Shown here: positions 1-7,059 of the stretch, in pieces
Layout: the number at the start of each line of letters is the position of its first letter
Position numbering within the stretch: position 1 is the stretch's first letter
DNA from: CAZWMK01 sp964635065
GTDB lineage: Bacteria; Pseudomonadota; Alphaproteobacteria; Sphingomonadales; Sphingomonadaceae
DNA length: 15,728 nucleotides
NCBI GenBank assembly: GCA_964635065.1
Contig: CAZWMK010000050.1
Coordinates: 1-15,728, forward strand
Reading direction: 5' to 3'
Position numbers and translations under genes: made by a program
Notes under the pieces: generated by a model
What the model was told of the DNA's origin: nothing
The model's input: the letters and a program-made list of their open reading frames with translations, nothing else
Databases searched by the model: none

Positions 1-1031
1 GTCGGTTCGCCGACAAACACCGGCTGGAATCGCCGTTCGAGGGCTGCGTCCTTTTCGACATATTTGCGATATTCATCGAGTGTCGTTGCGCCTATGCAGT
101 GCAGTTCGCCGCGCGCGAGCGCCGGCTTCAGGAGGTTCGAGGCGTCCATCGCGCCTTCGCCCTTGCCCGCGCCGACGAGCGTGTGCATTTCGTCGATGAA
201 CAGGATGATGCCGCCTTCAGCCGCGCGGACTTCATCGAGCACGCCCTTCAGTCGCTCCTCGAACTCGCCACGGTATTTCGCGCCGGCGATCAGGCTGCCC
301 ATGTCGAGCGCCATTAGCGTCTTGTCCTTGATGCCATCCGGCACGTCGCCATTGGCGATGCGGAGCGCAAGACCTTCGGCAATAGCGGTCTTGCCGACGC
401 CGGGTTCGCCGATCAGAACGGGATTGTTCTTGGTGCGGCGCGCCAGCACCTGAATGGTGCGGCGGATTTCCTCGTCACGACCGATGACTGGGTCCAGCTT
501 GCCGTCGCGTGCTGCCTGTGTCAGGTCGCGCGCGAATTTCTTCAGCGCATCATAGCGGTCTTCGGCACCCGCCGTATCGGCCGTGCGGCCCTTCCGAAGC
601 TGTTCGATAGCGCCGTTCAGCGCCTGCGGATTGACACTGGCGGCGGCCAGCGCCTTTCCGGCTTCGGTTGATGTCGCCAGCGTCAGGGCCAGAAGCAGGC
701 GTTCGACGGTAACAAAGCTGTCGCCCGCCTTGGTCGCCAGTTGTTCGGCTTGATCGAGGACGCGGACAGAATCGCCATCCAGACCGACCTGGCCTGCGCC
801 GCCTCCCGTCACTTGCGGGATGCGCGCAAGCGCCATGTCGGTCTGTTGCGCGGCAATCTGGGGTTGGCCGCCGCAGGCCCGTATCAGGCCGGCTGCCATG
901 CCCTGCTCGTCTTCCAGAAGGGCCTTCAGAAGATGTTCGCTGCCGATGCGCTGGTGGTTCATGCGGATGGCAACAGTTTGCGCGGATTGCAGGAAGCCTT
1001 TGGCGCGGTCGCTGAATTTTTCGAGGTTCAT
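1..1031 (-). CDS. clpB: ATP-dependent chaperone ClpB, N-terminal part (runs off the window)
   Basis: ClpB is a cytoplasmic hexameric AAA+ disaggregase that works with DnaK to pull apart heat-damaged protein aggregates. The visible 343 residues begin MNLEKFSDRAKGFLQSA, the typical Clp N-domain start, and continue through a linker into the first nucleotide-binding domain. The Walker A motif GEPGVGKT is at about residues 208-215, almost the same place as in E. coli ClpB. A Walker B stretch (ILFIDEMHTLVGAGKG) and the arginine-finger region (LERRFQPVFVGEP) follow. The usual length is about 860 aa, so the middle domain and second AAA+ domain lie beyond position 1. ClpA is less likely because the N-domain and spacing match ClpB. 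No strong ribosome binding site is visible. The ATG at 1029-1031 is chosen from protein alignment. A heat-shock promoter candidate lies upstream. Confidence 0.96.
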   Translation of the reverse strand, partial: MNLEKFSDRAKGFLQSAQTVAIRMNHQRIGSEHLLKALLEDEQGMAAGLIRACGGQPQIAAQQTDMALARIPQVTGGGAGQVGLDGDSVRVLDQAEQLATKAGDSFVTVERLLLALTLATSTEAGKALAAASVNPQALNGAIEQLRKGRTADTAGAEDRYDALKKFARDLTQAARDGKLDPVIGRDEEIRRTIQVLARRTKNNPVLIGEPGVGKTAIAEGLALRIANGDVPDGIKDKTLMALDMGSLIAGAKYRGEFEERLKGVLDEVRAAEGGIILFIDEMHTLVGAGKGEGAMDASNLLKPALARGELHCIGATTLDEYRKYVEKDAALERRFQPVFVGEP

Positions 1032-1073
1032 ATGGCTGCTTTGCCCCCAAGATGTTTCGGGATCACATCGTCG

Positions 1074-1101
1074 ATATGGTGTGACTTTTTCGCAACACAA
1101 G
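1074..1101 (-). promoter_or_regulatory. Candidate sigma-32 (RpoH) heat-shock promoter for clpB
   Basis: On the minus strand, CTTGTGT (-35, ending at 1101) is followed after 13 nt by CACCATAT (-10, 1081-1074). The sigma-32 consensus is CTTGAAA, 11-16 nt, CCCCATNT; the -10 matches 7 of 8 positions and the CTTG core is intact. The predicted start lies about 35 nt before the clpB ATG. RpoH control of clpB is widespread in proteobacteria, which agrees with the placement. This is consensus matching by eye. Confidence 0.6.
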
Positions 1102-1155
1102 GGGCGTCGATCTGACGCCTTGCGTTGTTAACGCCTGTCGCCCTAGTTAAGTGCC

Positions 1156-1893
1156 ATGACGACGCAAAATCCGAGCATTGATCCCGAACAGGCCGCACTT
1201 TTCGGTGCGATTTCCGCCGATTGGTGGAACCCGCGTGGAGAGTCCGCCCTCCTGCACAAGATCAATCCAGCTCGGCTTGGCTATATCCGAGGCCGCATTG
1301 ACGCGCATTTTGGTCTCGACTTTCGTGAACGCCACCCGCTTGCGGGCAAGCGCGTGCTCGATGTCGGTTGCGGCGCGGGCCTTCTGGCGGAGCCTTTGGC
1401 GCGCATGGGCGGCACGGTGACTGGCCTTGATGCTTCGCCCGACAATGTTGCCGTCGCCCGCGCCCATGCCGAAGGGCAGCGACTGGAGATCAGTTATCGC
1501 AGTGGCGAACTTGCAGCCCTTGCCGATGAAGGTGCACGCTATGATCTCGTCACCTGCATGGAAGTGATCGAGCATGTCATGGGCCTTGACGATTTCATTG
1601 CGCAACTGGCGCGGGTGCTGGCGCCGGGTGGGCTTTTGATCTTTTCCACCCCCAACCGCACGTCTCTGTCGCGTGCGGTCCTGATCTCGGCGGCCGAAGA
1701 TGTTCTGCGTGTGATTCCAAAAGGCGCGCACGACTGGAACAAGTTCGTAACGCCCGATGAACTGGCCGCATCGCTCGCGAAGGCGGGTCTTGCCATGCGC
1801 GATGTGAAGGGGCTGAGCTTTTCGCCGGCACGGGGATTTGTCGTCTCCGACGATCAGCGCATCAACTATATCGGCAGCGCCGTCAGGGCGTAA
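1156..1893 (+). CDS. ubiG: Ubiquinone biosynthesis O-methyltransferase UbiG
   Basis: UbiG is a SAM-dependent methyltransferase that performs both O-methylations in ubiquinone biosynthesis. The 245-aa product is close to the usual length of about 240. The N-terminus carries the family pattern around FGAISADWWNPRGESALLH (residues 16-34), where UbiG proteins have a conserved DWWdp..g....LH segment. SAM motif I, VLDVGCGAG, is at residues 68-76, the acidic ribose-binding LDAS at 91-94, and the MEVIEHV motif at 135-141. STPNRT (164-169), the WNKF segment (194-197) and the C-terminal NYIGSAVRA are also typical. The gene diverges from clpB across 124 bp. The start has only a weak upstream purine stretch, but the alignment starts right here. 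The last 28 bp overlap the 3' end of the convergent chrA. Confidence 0.95.
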   Translation: MTTQNPSIDPEQAALFGAISADWWNPRGESALLHKINPARLGYIRGRIDAHFGLDFRERHPLAGKRVLDVGCGAGLLAEPLARMGGTVTGLDASPDNVAVARAHAEGQRLEISYRSGELAALADEGARYDLVTCMEVIEHVMGLDDFIAQLARVLAPGGLLIFSTPNRTSLSRAVLISAAEDVLRVIPKGAHDWNKFVTPDELAASLAKAGLAMRDVKGLSFSPARGFVVSDDQRINYIGSAVRA

Positions 1894-3146
1894 CGCACCA
1901 ATCCAGCCGTCGCGCCAAACGCCAGGCTGCCCGCAAGGCCAGCTCTGGTGTGGGTCAAAAGCCCCCAGGCGATCAGGCCGATGGCGGCGGCATAGAAGTC
2001 GAAGCTGCCTTCGGGCACCCACAGCCTCAGCCAGCCATGTTGTTCGGGACGGACGGCCGGGAACAACAGGTGAAGCGCGAACCACAGTGCAAGATTCCCC
2101 ATGACCCCGACAACCGCCGCTGTGATTCCGGCCAGCGCGCCTTCAAGGCGTGGCAGGGCACTGAGGCGCTCAAGATGGGGTGCGAAGGTGAAAATCCACA
2201 GGAATGACGGCGCAAAGGTCGCCCATAGCGCCATGGTCATGCCAAGCGCTGCGCCAAGTCCCTGCGGCCAGCCTGCCATGCGGCTGCCGGCAAGACCGCC
2301 GACGAACTCGAACACGAGGATCAACGGACCCGGCGTCGTCTCGGCGAGGCCCAGCCCATCAAGCATTTCATGCGCGCTCAGCCAGCCGTGCGTGCTGACG
2401 GCAGCCTGCGCCACATATGAAAGCGCTGCATAGGCCCCACCAAAGGTGACCGTTGCCATGCGCGCGAAAAAAGTGCCGATCTGCGTCAGCTGATGATCCC
2501 AGCCCAATGTCAGGGCCGCCAAGGCGATCGGGGCAAGCCAGACCGTCAGCCAAAGCGACATGATACGCAACGACGCAAGCCAGCTGGCGGCGACAGCATT
2601 GTGGGAGGCCGGGGCGGCATGGCGTCGGAACCATCCGAAAGCCGCCGCCGCCAGCATCACAAGCGGGAAGGGGATGGTAAAGAAAAACAGGGCGACAAAT
2701 GCGAAAACGGCCAGCGCGATTGCAATTTTGTCTCTGAGTGCCCGCTTTGACACCCGGGCGACAGCCTGAACAACAATGGCGAGCACCGTTGCCTGCACAC
2801 CGTCGAACAGCGCCGTGACAGCCGGCATGCGTCCATATGACAGGTAAAGCCACGTCAGAACCGCGACTAAAAGCGCGCCGGGGATGATGAACATCAGGCC
2901 CGCAATCAGGCCACCGACCCATCCGCGCTGGCGCCAGCCCGCCCATGTCGCCAGTTGCTGCGCTTCGGGGCCAGGCAGGAACATGCAGAAATTCAGTGCC
3001 CGCAGGAACTCTGTTTCAGACAGCAGCCTGTGCCGCTCGACCAGTTCGCGGTGCATGAGGGCGATCTGTCCGGCAGGACCACCAAAACTCAGGCAGCCGA
3101 TGCGGGTCCAGAAGGCGAATAATGACGACAGGCTTTTTTGTGACAT
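1866..3146 (-). CDS. chrA: ChrA-family (CHR) transporter, two-domain form
   Basis: This is an inner-membrane protein of the chromate ion transporter (CHR) family, whose studied members export chromate or also move sulfate. The protein is strongly hydrophobic and consists of two homologous halves. The first has FGGPAGQ at residues 21-27 and PGPEAQQLATW at 59-69. The second has FGGAYAAL at 235-242 and PGPLILVFEFVG at 272-283. That is the bidomain long-chain class, and 426 aa fits it. I chose the ATG at 3146 because AAGGAGGG sits 3 nt upstream; an in-frame ATG at 3170 would add eight residues. It lies 62 bp downstream of the LytTR regulator on the same strand with no terminator between them, so co-transcription is possible. 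The family is clear; chromate as the true substrate is inference. Confidence 0.9.
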   Translation of the reverse strand: MSQKSLSSLFAFWTRIGCLSFGGPAGQIALMHRELVERHRLLSETEFLRALNFCMFLPGPEAQQLATWAGWRQRGWVGGLIAGLMFIIPGALLVAVLTWLYLSYGRMPAVTALFDGVQATVLAIVVQAVARVSKRALRDKIAIALAVFAFVALFFFTIPFPLVMLAAAAFGWFRRHAAPASHNAVAASWLASLRIMSLWLTVWLAPIALAALTLGWDHQLTQIGTFFARMATVTFGGAYAALSYVAQAAVSTHGWLSAHEMLDGLGLAETTPGPLILVFEFVGGLAGSRMAGWPQGLGAALGMTMALWATFAPSFLWIFTFAPHLERLSALPRLEGALAGITAAVVGVMGNLALWFALHLLFPAVRPEQHGWLRLWVPEGSFDFYAAAIGLIAWGLLTHTRAGLAGSLAFGATAGLVRYALTALPI

Positions 3147-3208
3147 CCGCCCTCCTTGGCGCAGGCCCATGTCGGCAATGCGTCAGTTGAGGAGCGGGTG
3201 CAAGCGGA

Positions 3209-4006
3209 TCAGAGAAAGCGAGCGACCACGTCGCGGTAGGAGCGCGATACCTTCACCTGCGCACCACTGCCAAGCACGAGGAAGCATTCGCCATTGGTGT
3301 GCGGCTTTACCTGCCGGACCTGATCGAGGTTGACGATGGTTGAGCGGTGGATGCGCTGAAACTTGCGCGGATCAAGGCGCTTTTCCAGATCCTTCATCGT
3401 TTCTCGCAGGATCAGCGTATTGCCGCCGGTATAGATACACATATAGTCGCCTGCAGCATCGATGCGTTCGATATCGGCGATTTCGACGCGGAAAATCTGC
3501 CCGCGATCCTTGATGTTGAGCACCTTTTCGAAACGGTCGATGCTTGGCGCTTCGTGCGAGTCTTCAAGGGTGGCGGCGGTTTCGGGGGAAACTTCGGCCA
3601 GCAATTCTCTCAGCCGTTCCGTCTCCTGCGCCGCGCGCTTGTCGGCCAGGCGGCTTCGCACGCGTTCCATGGTCGCGGCCAGCCGCTCTTCTTCGACTGG
3701 TTTCATGAGATAATCAACGGCATGCGCCTCGAACGCCTTCAGGGCATAATCGCCATAGGCGGTGACGAAAACGAACAGCGGCGGCTCGATATCGAGCAAC
3801 CCCTGAACAACCGAAAAACCGTCGAAACCCGGCATCTGCACATCAAGGAACACCAGATCGGGCTTATGTGTCTTGATCGCACGAATGGCTTCGCGTCCAT
3901 TGGTGCAGCGGTCGATGATCTCGACATCGGCATGGGCCTGCAAGCGCAGTTCAAGCCCTTGGGTGGCAAGTTTCTCATCATCGACGAGAATGGTGCGAAT
4001 GGTCAT
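3209..4006 (-). CDS. LytTR-family response regulator
   Basis: This is a cytoplasmic two-component transcription factor of 265 aa. The receiver domain (residues 1-120) has the acidic pair D9/D10, phospho-acceptor D55 in FLDVQMPG, T82 and K102 in the MKP motif, so it is intact. A linker rich in Glu and Ala (about 120-160) leads to a C-terminal LytTR DNA-binding domain (about 165-262), recognisable by FRVEIADIERIDAAGDYMCI, the RETMKDLEKRL helix and the FQRIHRSTIVNL signature. LytTR proteins usually bind paired imperfect direct repeats upstream of their targets. Its ATG overlaps the stop codon of the kinase gene (ATGA, 4003-4006), so the two are translationally coupled. The targets are unknown; the ChrA-type transporter just downstream is the obvious nearby candidate. 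Confidence 0.94.
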   Translation of the reverse strand: MTIRTILVDDEKLATQGLELRLQAHADVEIIDRCTNGREAIRAIKTHKPDLVFLDVQMPGFDGFSVVQGLLDIEPPLFVFVTAYGDYALKAFEAHAVDYLMKPVEEERLAATMERVRSRLADKRAAQETERLRELLAEVSPETAATLEDSHEAPSIDRFEKVLNIKDRGQIFRVEIADIERIDAAGDYMCIYTGGNTLILRETMKDLEKRLDPRKFQRIHRSTIVNLDQVRQVKPHTNGECFLVLGSGAQVKVSRSYRDVVARFL

Positions 4007-5124
4007 TGCGCGGCATCCTTGGCAGCAGTCGCGTCTGACTGGAACGGTATGTCAATCGTGACGCTGAATCCTTGCGGTTCACGACTGCCCGTCTCGAAAC
4101 GATGGTTAGGCCCGTAGGCCTGCGCCAGACGGTCGCGGGTATTGGCAAGCCCGACGCCTGACGATGTCACAGAGGTGGGACGAGGCACCCCATCCGTCAA
4201 CCCCGGGCCGGTATCACTGACCATGATGATCAGGCGATCGGCGGCGACATGGGCTTTGATCTCGATTTCCGCCCCTTCTTCCATTGGCGTCACGGCGTAT
4301 TTCACGCTGTTTTCCACCAGTGGCTGAAGCAGCAGTGATGGCAGGCGCCCGGCGAGGGCGGTGGGATCAATGTCGAAGCGGGTTTGCAGGCGTTCGTCGA
4401 AACGCATGCGCTCGATGTCGAGATAAAGCCGCAACGCTTCGATTTCCTGTTCGAGCGTCACCATCTGGGTGGGTTCGTTGACCAGGCTGTAACGCAGGAA
4501 GCTCGACAGGCGGCTTAGCATCGCATTGGCGCGTTCGCTTTCCTTCAGCAGCACAAGCGTCGAGATCGAGTTCAGCGTATTGAACAGGAAATGCGGATTG
4601 ATCTGATACCGGAGCATGGCGAGCTGCGCGGCATTGGCCTGTGCCGCCATGCGCAACATGCGTTCCGACTGGGCCGACAGCATCAGATAGAAATTGATTC
4701 CGTAATAAAGCCCGGTCCATGCGCCAAGAACCGACAGGTCGATCAGGATCGCCCCCAGGAAGGCGATACCTTCGGGACGTATGCCGGTATTGTAGAAGCT
4801 GGCATAGGCCCAGACCTCGATGACCGAGAAAATGGCCGATGTCATGACGAGGATCAAAAGCGTCAGCGTCCAGACAAAAACTGGCTTCATCCGGATGATA
4901 CGGCGATAGGCCGCCGCCATCAGCAACGTCAGCGACAGGCCGGAAATGGTGACGATGATCGTTGGCAGGATGAACGCCGGCTCCATGCGATTGGCCAAAC
5001 CGCTGAGGGCGCGCAAAATGAAATAAGCGCCCCAGCCGCATCCCTGAAGCAGCCAGAACGCCCGGTTTTTATCGGCAATGAAGCCTTGGTTGCGAAGTTC
5101 ATTGAACGCCATGGCGGCGTTCAT
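4003..5124 (-). CDS. LytS/YehU-type membrane sensor histidine kinase
   Basis: This is the sensor partner of the LytTR regulator. The 373-aa protein has four likely transmembrane helices (about residues 24-42, 50-72, 82-105 and 120-148), then a short coiled linker and the His_kinase domain typical of the LytS/YehU/YpdA group. The phospho-acceptor is H178 in QINPHFLFNTLNS. The N-box is ENSVKYA (271-277), and the ATP-binding glycines are DTGPG (304-308) and SGVGLANTR (322-330). There is no PAS, GAF or 5TM-5TMR_LYT domain, so the signal is probably sensed in or at the membrane through the helices; it cannot be named. The start at 5124 has a weak GAGAG 4 nt upstream, and an ATG four codons inside (5112) is an alternative. 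A hairpin separates it from the upstream ferredoxin gene, so it probably has its own promoter in 5125-5197. Confidence 0.93.
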   Translation of the reverse strand: MNAAMAFNELRNQGFIADKNRAFWLLQGCGWGAYFILRALSGLANRMEPAFILPTIIVTISGLSLTLLMAAAYRRIIRMKPVFVWTLTLLILVMTSAIFSVIEVWAYASFYNTGIRPEGIAFLGAILIDLSVLGAWTGLYYGINFYLMLSAQSERMLRMAAQANAAQLAMLRYQINPHFLFNTLNSISTLVLLKESERANAMLSRLSSFLRYSLVNEPTQMVTLEQEIEALRLYLDIERMRFDERLQTRFDIDPTALAGRLPSLLLQPLVENSVKYAVTPMEEGAEIEIKAHVAADRLIIMVSDTGPGLTDGVPRPTSVTSSGVGLANTRDRLAQAYGPNHRFETGSREPQGFSVTIDIPFQSDATAAKDAAQ

Positions 5125-5140
5125 AGCACTCTCGCTGCAG

Positions 5141-5184
5141 AAAAAGCGACTACTACCGCGCAGTCATGTCTGACTGCGCGGTAG
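5141..5184 (-). terminator. Perfect 14-bp hairpin, probable terminator of the ferredoxin gene
   Basis: CTACCGCGCAGTCA at 5153-5166 and its exact reverse complement at 5171-5184 form a 14-bp stem with a 4-nt loop, starting 13 bp past the ferredoxin stop codon. On the minus strand the stem is followed by seven other bases and then five T (5145-5141). That makes a plausible but not canonical intrinsic terminator. The + strand has no T tract after it. It may also limit read-through into the kinase gene. Confidence 0.6.
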
Positions 5185-5197
5185 AGCGTGAAATGTC

Positions 5198-5515
5198 TCA
5201 GTCTTCCGGTGCGATGACGACGCGCAGGCCATCGAGGTTGTCAGCAACCTTGATCTGGCACGACAGGCGCGAGTTGTCCTTGCGATGGTCGGAGCTGTCG
5301 AGAAGCTCGCTTTCATCATCACTGGCGCCGCCAACGGCTGCGGTCCATGAGTCATCGACATAGACATGGCAGGTCGCGCAGGAGCAGGAGCCACCGCAAA
5401 GTGCCAAAAGTTCGTCAAAGCCCGCGTCGCGCAGAGCTTCCATGACCGAAAGCCCGTTTTGCGCGTCGATGGTTGATTCGGCGCCAGAACGGTTGACGAC
5501 AGTGATCTTAGCCAT
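5198..5515 (-). CDS. 2Fe-2S ferredoxin, adrenodoxin/ISC type
   Basis: This small acidic electron carrier has 105 aa. The cluster ligands are C40, C46, C49 and C86, giving the spacing CX5CX2CX36C of vertebrate adrenodoxin and of bacterial P450- and ISC-type ferredoxins. An additional cysteine, C44, lies between the first two ligands (CGGSCSCATC). E. coli ISC ferredoxin also has a non-ligand cysteine at the equivalent place. The acidic region DDSW plus SDDESELLD (about 54-73) resembles the partner-binding face of adrenodoxins. No P450, ferredoxin reductase or isc gene lies nearby, so the partner is unknown. A housekeeping role, in Fe-S assembly or as a general donor, is inference. The ATG at 5515 has a good ribosome binding site (GGGGA, 5 nt upstream). 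The gene diverges from the glycosylase gene. Confidence 0.93.
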   Translation of the reverse strand: MAKITVVNRSGAESTIDAQNGLSVMEALRDAGFDELLALCGGSCSCATCHVYVDDSWTAAVGGASDDESELLDSSDHRKDNSRLSCQIKVADNLDGLRVVIAPED

Positions 5516-5546
5516 GAACTTCCCCGTAAATTGCGTGTTTCAGCGG

Positions 5547-5574
5547 GTCATAGCGACTGGTGGCGTGAAATCAA
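5547..5574 (-). promoter_or_regulatory. Possible sigma-70-type promoter for the ferredoxin gene
   Basis: On the minus strand TTGATT (5574-5569) and TATGAC (5552-5547) are separated by 16 nt. That would give a transcript leader of roughly 25 nt before the ferredoxin ATG. Both hexamers are only partial matches to TTGACA/TATAAT, and sphingomonad promoters are often degenerate, so this is a weak call made from position and consensus only. Confidence 0.3.
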
Positions 5575-5575
5575 C

Positions 5576-6211
5576 ATGGAACGGAAAAAAACGATGGGGC
5601 TGACCGCTGAGCAATTGCGCACTGGGCTGGACTTGATCGCCGCGCGCGAGCCGCGGATGGCAGCGGCGCTGGCGCGCGTCGGTTATCCCGAACCGCGTAT
5701 CCGTCCGCCTGGATATGGCACATTGCTGCGAACCATTGTCGGCCAGCAGTTGTCGATCAAGGCCGCCGACAGCATCTGGCTGAAACTGGCGCAGACAGTG
5801 GGCGAGGTTGTGAACCCCGCCGCCATGCTGACGGCTGACGATGCGGATCTTCGACGCGCAGGCCTGTCGCGCCAGAAGATCGGCTATGTGCGTAGCCTTG
5901 CCGAGCAGGTGGCGGCGGGCGCGCTTGATCTTGACCGACTGCCCGACGCGGACGATGCCGCGATCGCCCGGCTGATGCAGGTCAGCGGTATCGGACGCTG
6001 GTCAGCGGAAATCTATCTGCTGTTCGCGGAAGGGCGTCCCGATATCTGGCCCGCCGGCGATCTGGGCGTTCAGATCGAAAGCGGGCGCATCATGCAACTG
6101 GAGGCGCGACCATCGGAAAATGCCACGCGGGCGCTTGCTGAAAATTGGCGGCCCTGGCGCGGTGCGGCGGCCGTTTTCATGTGGCACCACTACAGGTCGG
6201 AGATGGTCTAG
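5576..6211 (+). CDS. AlkA-like DNA-3-methyladenine glycosylase (HhH-GPD family)
   Basis: This is a base-excision repair enzyme that removes alkylated purines from DNA. The 211-aa product contains the HhH-GPD core: GTLLRTIVGQQLSIKAA at about residues 48-64, then the helix-hairpin-helix LMQVSGIGRWSAEIYLL (133-149) and the catalytic aspartate D162 in PAGDLGVQ. It lacks the N-terminal domain of E. coli AlkA (282 aa) and belongs to the short class of about 200-230 aa. The frame is open upstream to a TTG at 5531. I chose the ATG at 5576; a second ATG at 5594 is nearly as good. Only weak purine stretches precede either, so the start is uncertain by six codons. It diverges from the ferredoxin gene and its stop meets the rsmA stop tail to tail. 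No adjacent ada gene is seen. Confidence 0.88.
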   Translation: MERKKTMGLTAEQLRTGLDLIAAREPRMAAALARVGYPEPRIRPPGYGTLLRTIVGQQLSIKAADSIWLKLAQTVGEVVNPAAMLTADDADLRRAGLSRQKIGYVRSLAEQVAAGALDLDRLPDADDAAIARLMQVSGIGRWSAEIYLLFAEGRPDIWPAGDLGVQIESGRIMQLEARPSENATRALAENWRPWRGAAAVFMWHHYRSEMV

Positions 6212-7059
6212 GCCTGTCCCCGGCGGAGGCGTTCCCAGCTTTGCGCGAGCGCGACAAATTCCGCGACCGACAGAGTCTCTGCCCGGCGTTCGCCGCTGAT
6301 GGCTGCCGCTTCAAGCGCCTCGACCCCCTTCGGCAGGCCTTTGAGGGCTGCGCGCAGCATCTTGCGCCGCTGGCCGAAAGCGGCAGCACTGATCTGTTCG
6401 AGCGCGGACATGACAAGACCCTCCGGCCCGGCGACCGGGCGCAGATGCACAACCGCAGACGCGACTTTCGGCGGCGGGGTGAACGCGCTGCGGCTGACTT
6501 CAAGTGCGATCTTCGCCTCACAGCGGACCTGCGCCAGAACCGACAGGCGGCCATAGGCGTCGGTGCCGGGTTTGGCGACGATGCGATCGGCCACTTCCTT
6601 CTGGAACATCAGCGTCAGGGAAGCCCACCAGGGAGGCCATGGATCGACCGTCAGCCAGCGCACCAGAAGTGCGGTGCCGACATTATAGGGCAGGTTGGCG
6701 ACGATGTGGGCGCCCGCAAGATCAAGCGCAGATTCGTCGATGGCGAGGGCGTCGCCAGAGATCACCCTAAGTCGCCCGCCACTGGCTTCATTGAGTTCGG
6801 CAAGGGCAGGAAGGCAGCGGTCGTCGCGTTCAACAGCCGTTACCTGTGCGCCCGCCCGCAACAGGGCGCGGGTCAGGCCGCCTGGGCCTGGGCCGACCTC
6901 GTATACCTGTGCGCCATCAAGCGGGCCGGGCACGCGCGCGATACGGTCGAGCAGATTGCCATCAAACAGGAAATTCTGCCCCAGTGTCTTTTTGGCAGAC
7001 AGGCCGAAACGCGCCACGACGTTGCGCAGCGGTGGCAGGTCGTTCAGGGAATCAGGCAT
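6208..7059 (-). CDS. rsmA: 16S rRNA dimethyladenosine transferase RsmA (KsgA)
   Basis: RsmA dimethylates two adjacent adenines in the 3' terminal hairpin of 16S rRNA (A1518/A1519 in E. coli) and acts as a late check in small-subunit assembly. The 283-aa protein has the diagnostic KKTLGQNFL (residues 23-31), SAM motif I EVGPGPGGLT (54-63), the adenine-methylating motif NLPYN (122-126) and FTPPPKV (193-199), followed by a small helical C-terminal domain. The frame stays open to 7149, but homologues start near MPDSLNDLPPLR, so I use the ATG at 7059. This ATG overlaps the pdxA stop by 8 bp, which points to translational coupling. It is the last gene of the lptD-surA-pdxA-rsmA set. Confidence 0.95.
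   Translation of the reverse strand: MPDSLNDLPPLRNVVARFGLSAKKTLGQNFLFDGNLLDRIARVPGPLDGAQVYEVGPGPGGLTRALLRAGAQVTAVERDDRCLPALAELNEASGGRLRVISGDALAIDESALDLAGAHIVANLPYNVGTALLVRWLTVDPWPPWWASLTLMFQKEVADRIVAKPGTDAYGRLSVLAQVRCEAKIALEVSRSAFTPPPKVASAVVHLRPVAGPEGLVMSALEQISAAAFGQRRKMLRAALKGLPKGVEALEAAAISGERRAETLSVAEFVALAQSWERLRRGQA

Noticed and set aside
1103..1119. Small hairpin (6-bp stem, 5-nt loop) between clpB and ubiG
   Set aside because: Too short and without a T tract; it lies between divergent genes, where a terminator makes no sense. Probably chance.
5531..5575. Fifteen-codon extension of the glycosylase to a TTG start
   Set aside because: The encoded residues do not resemble the family, no ribosome binding site precedes it, and it would take up most of the divergent regulatory space.
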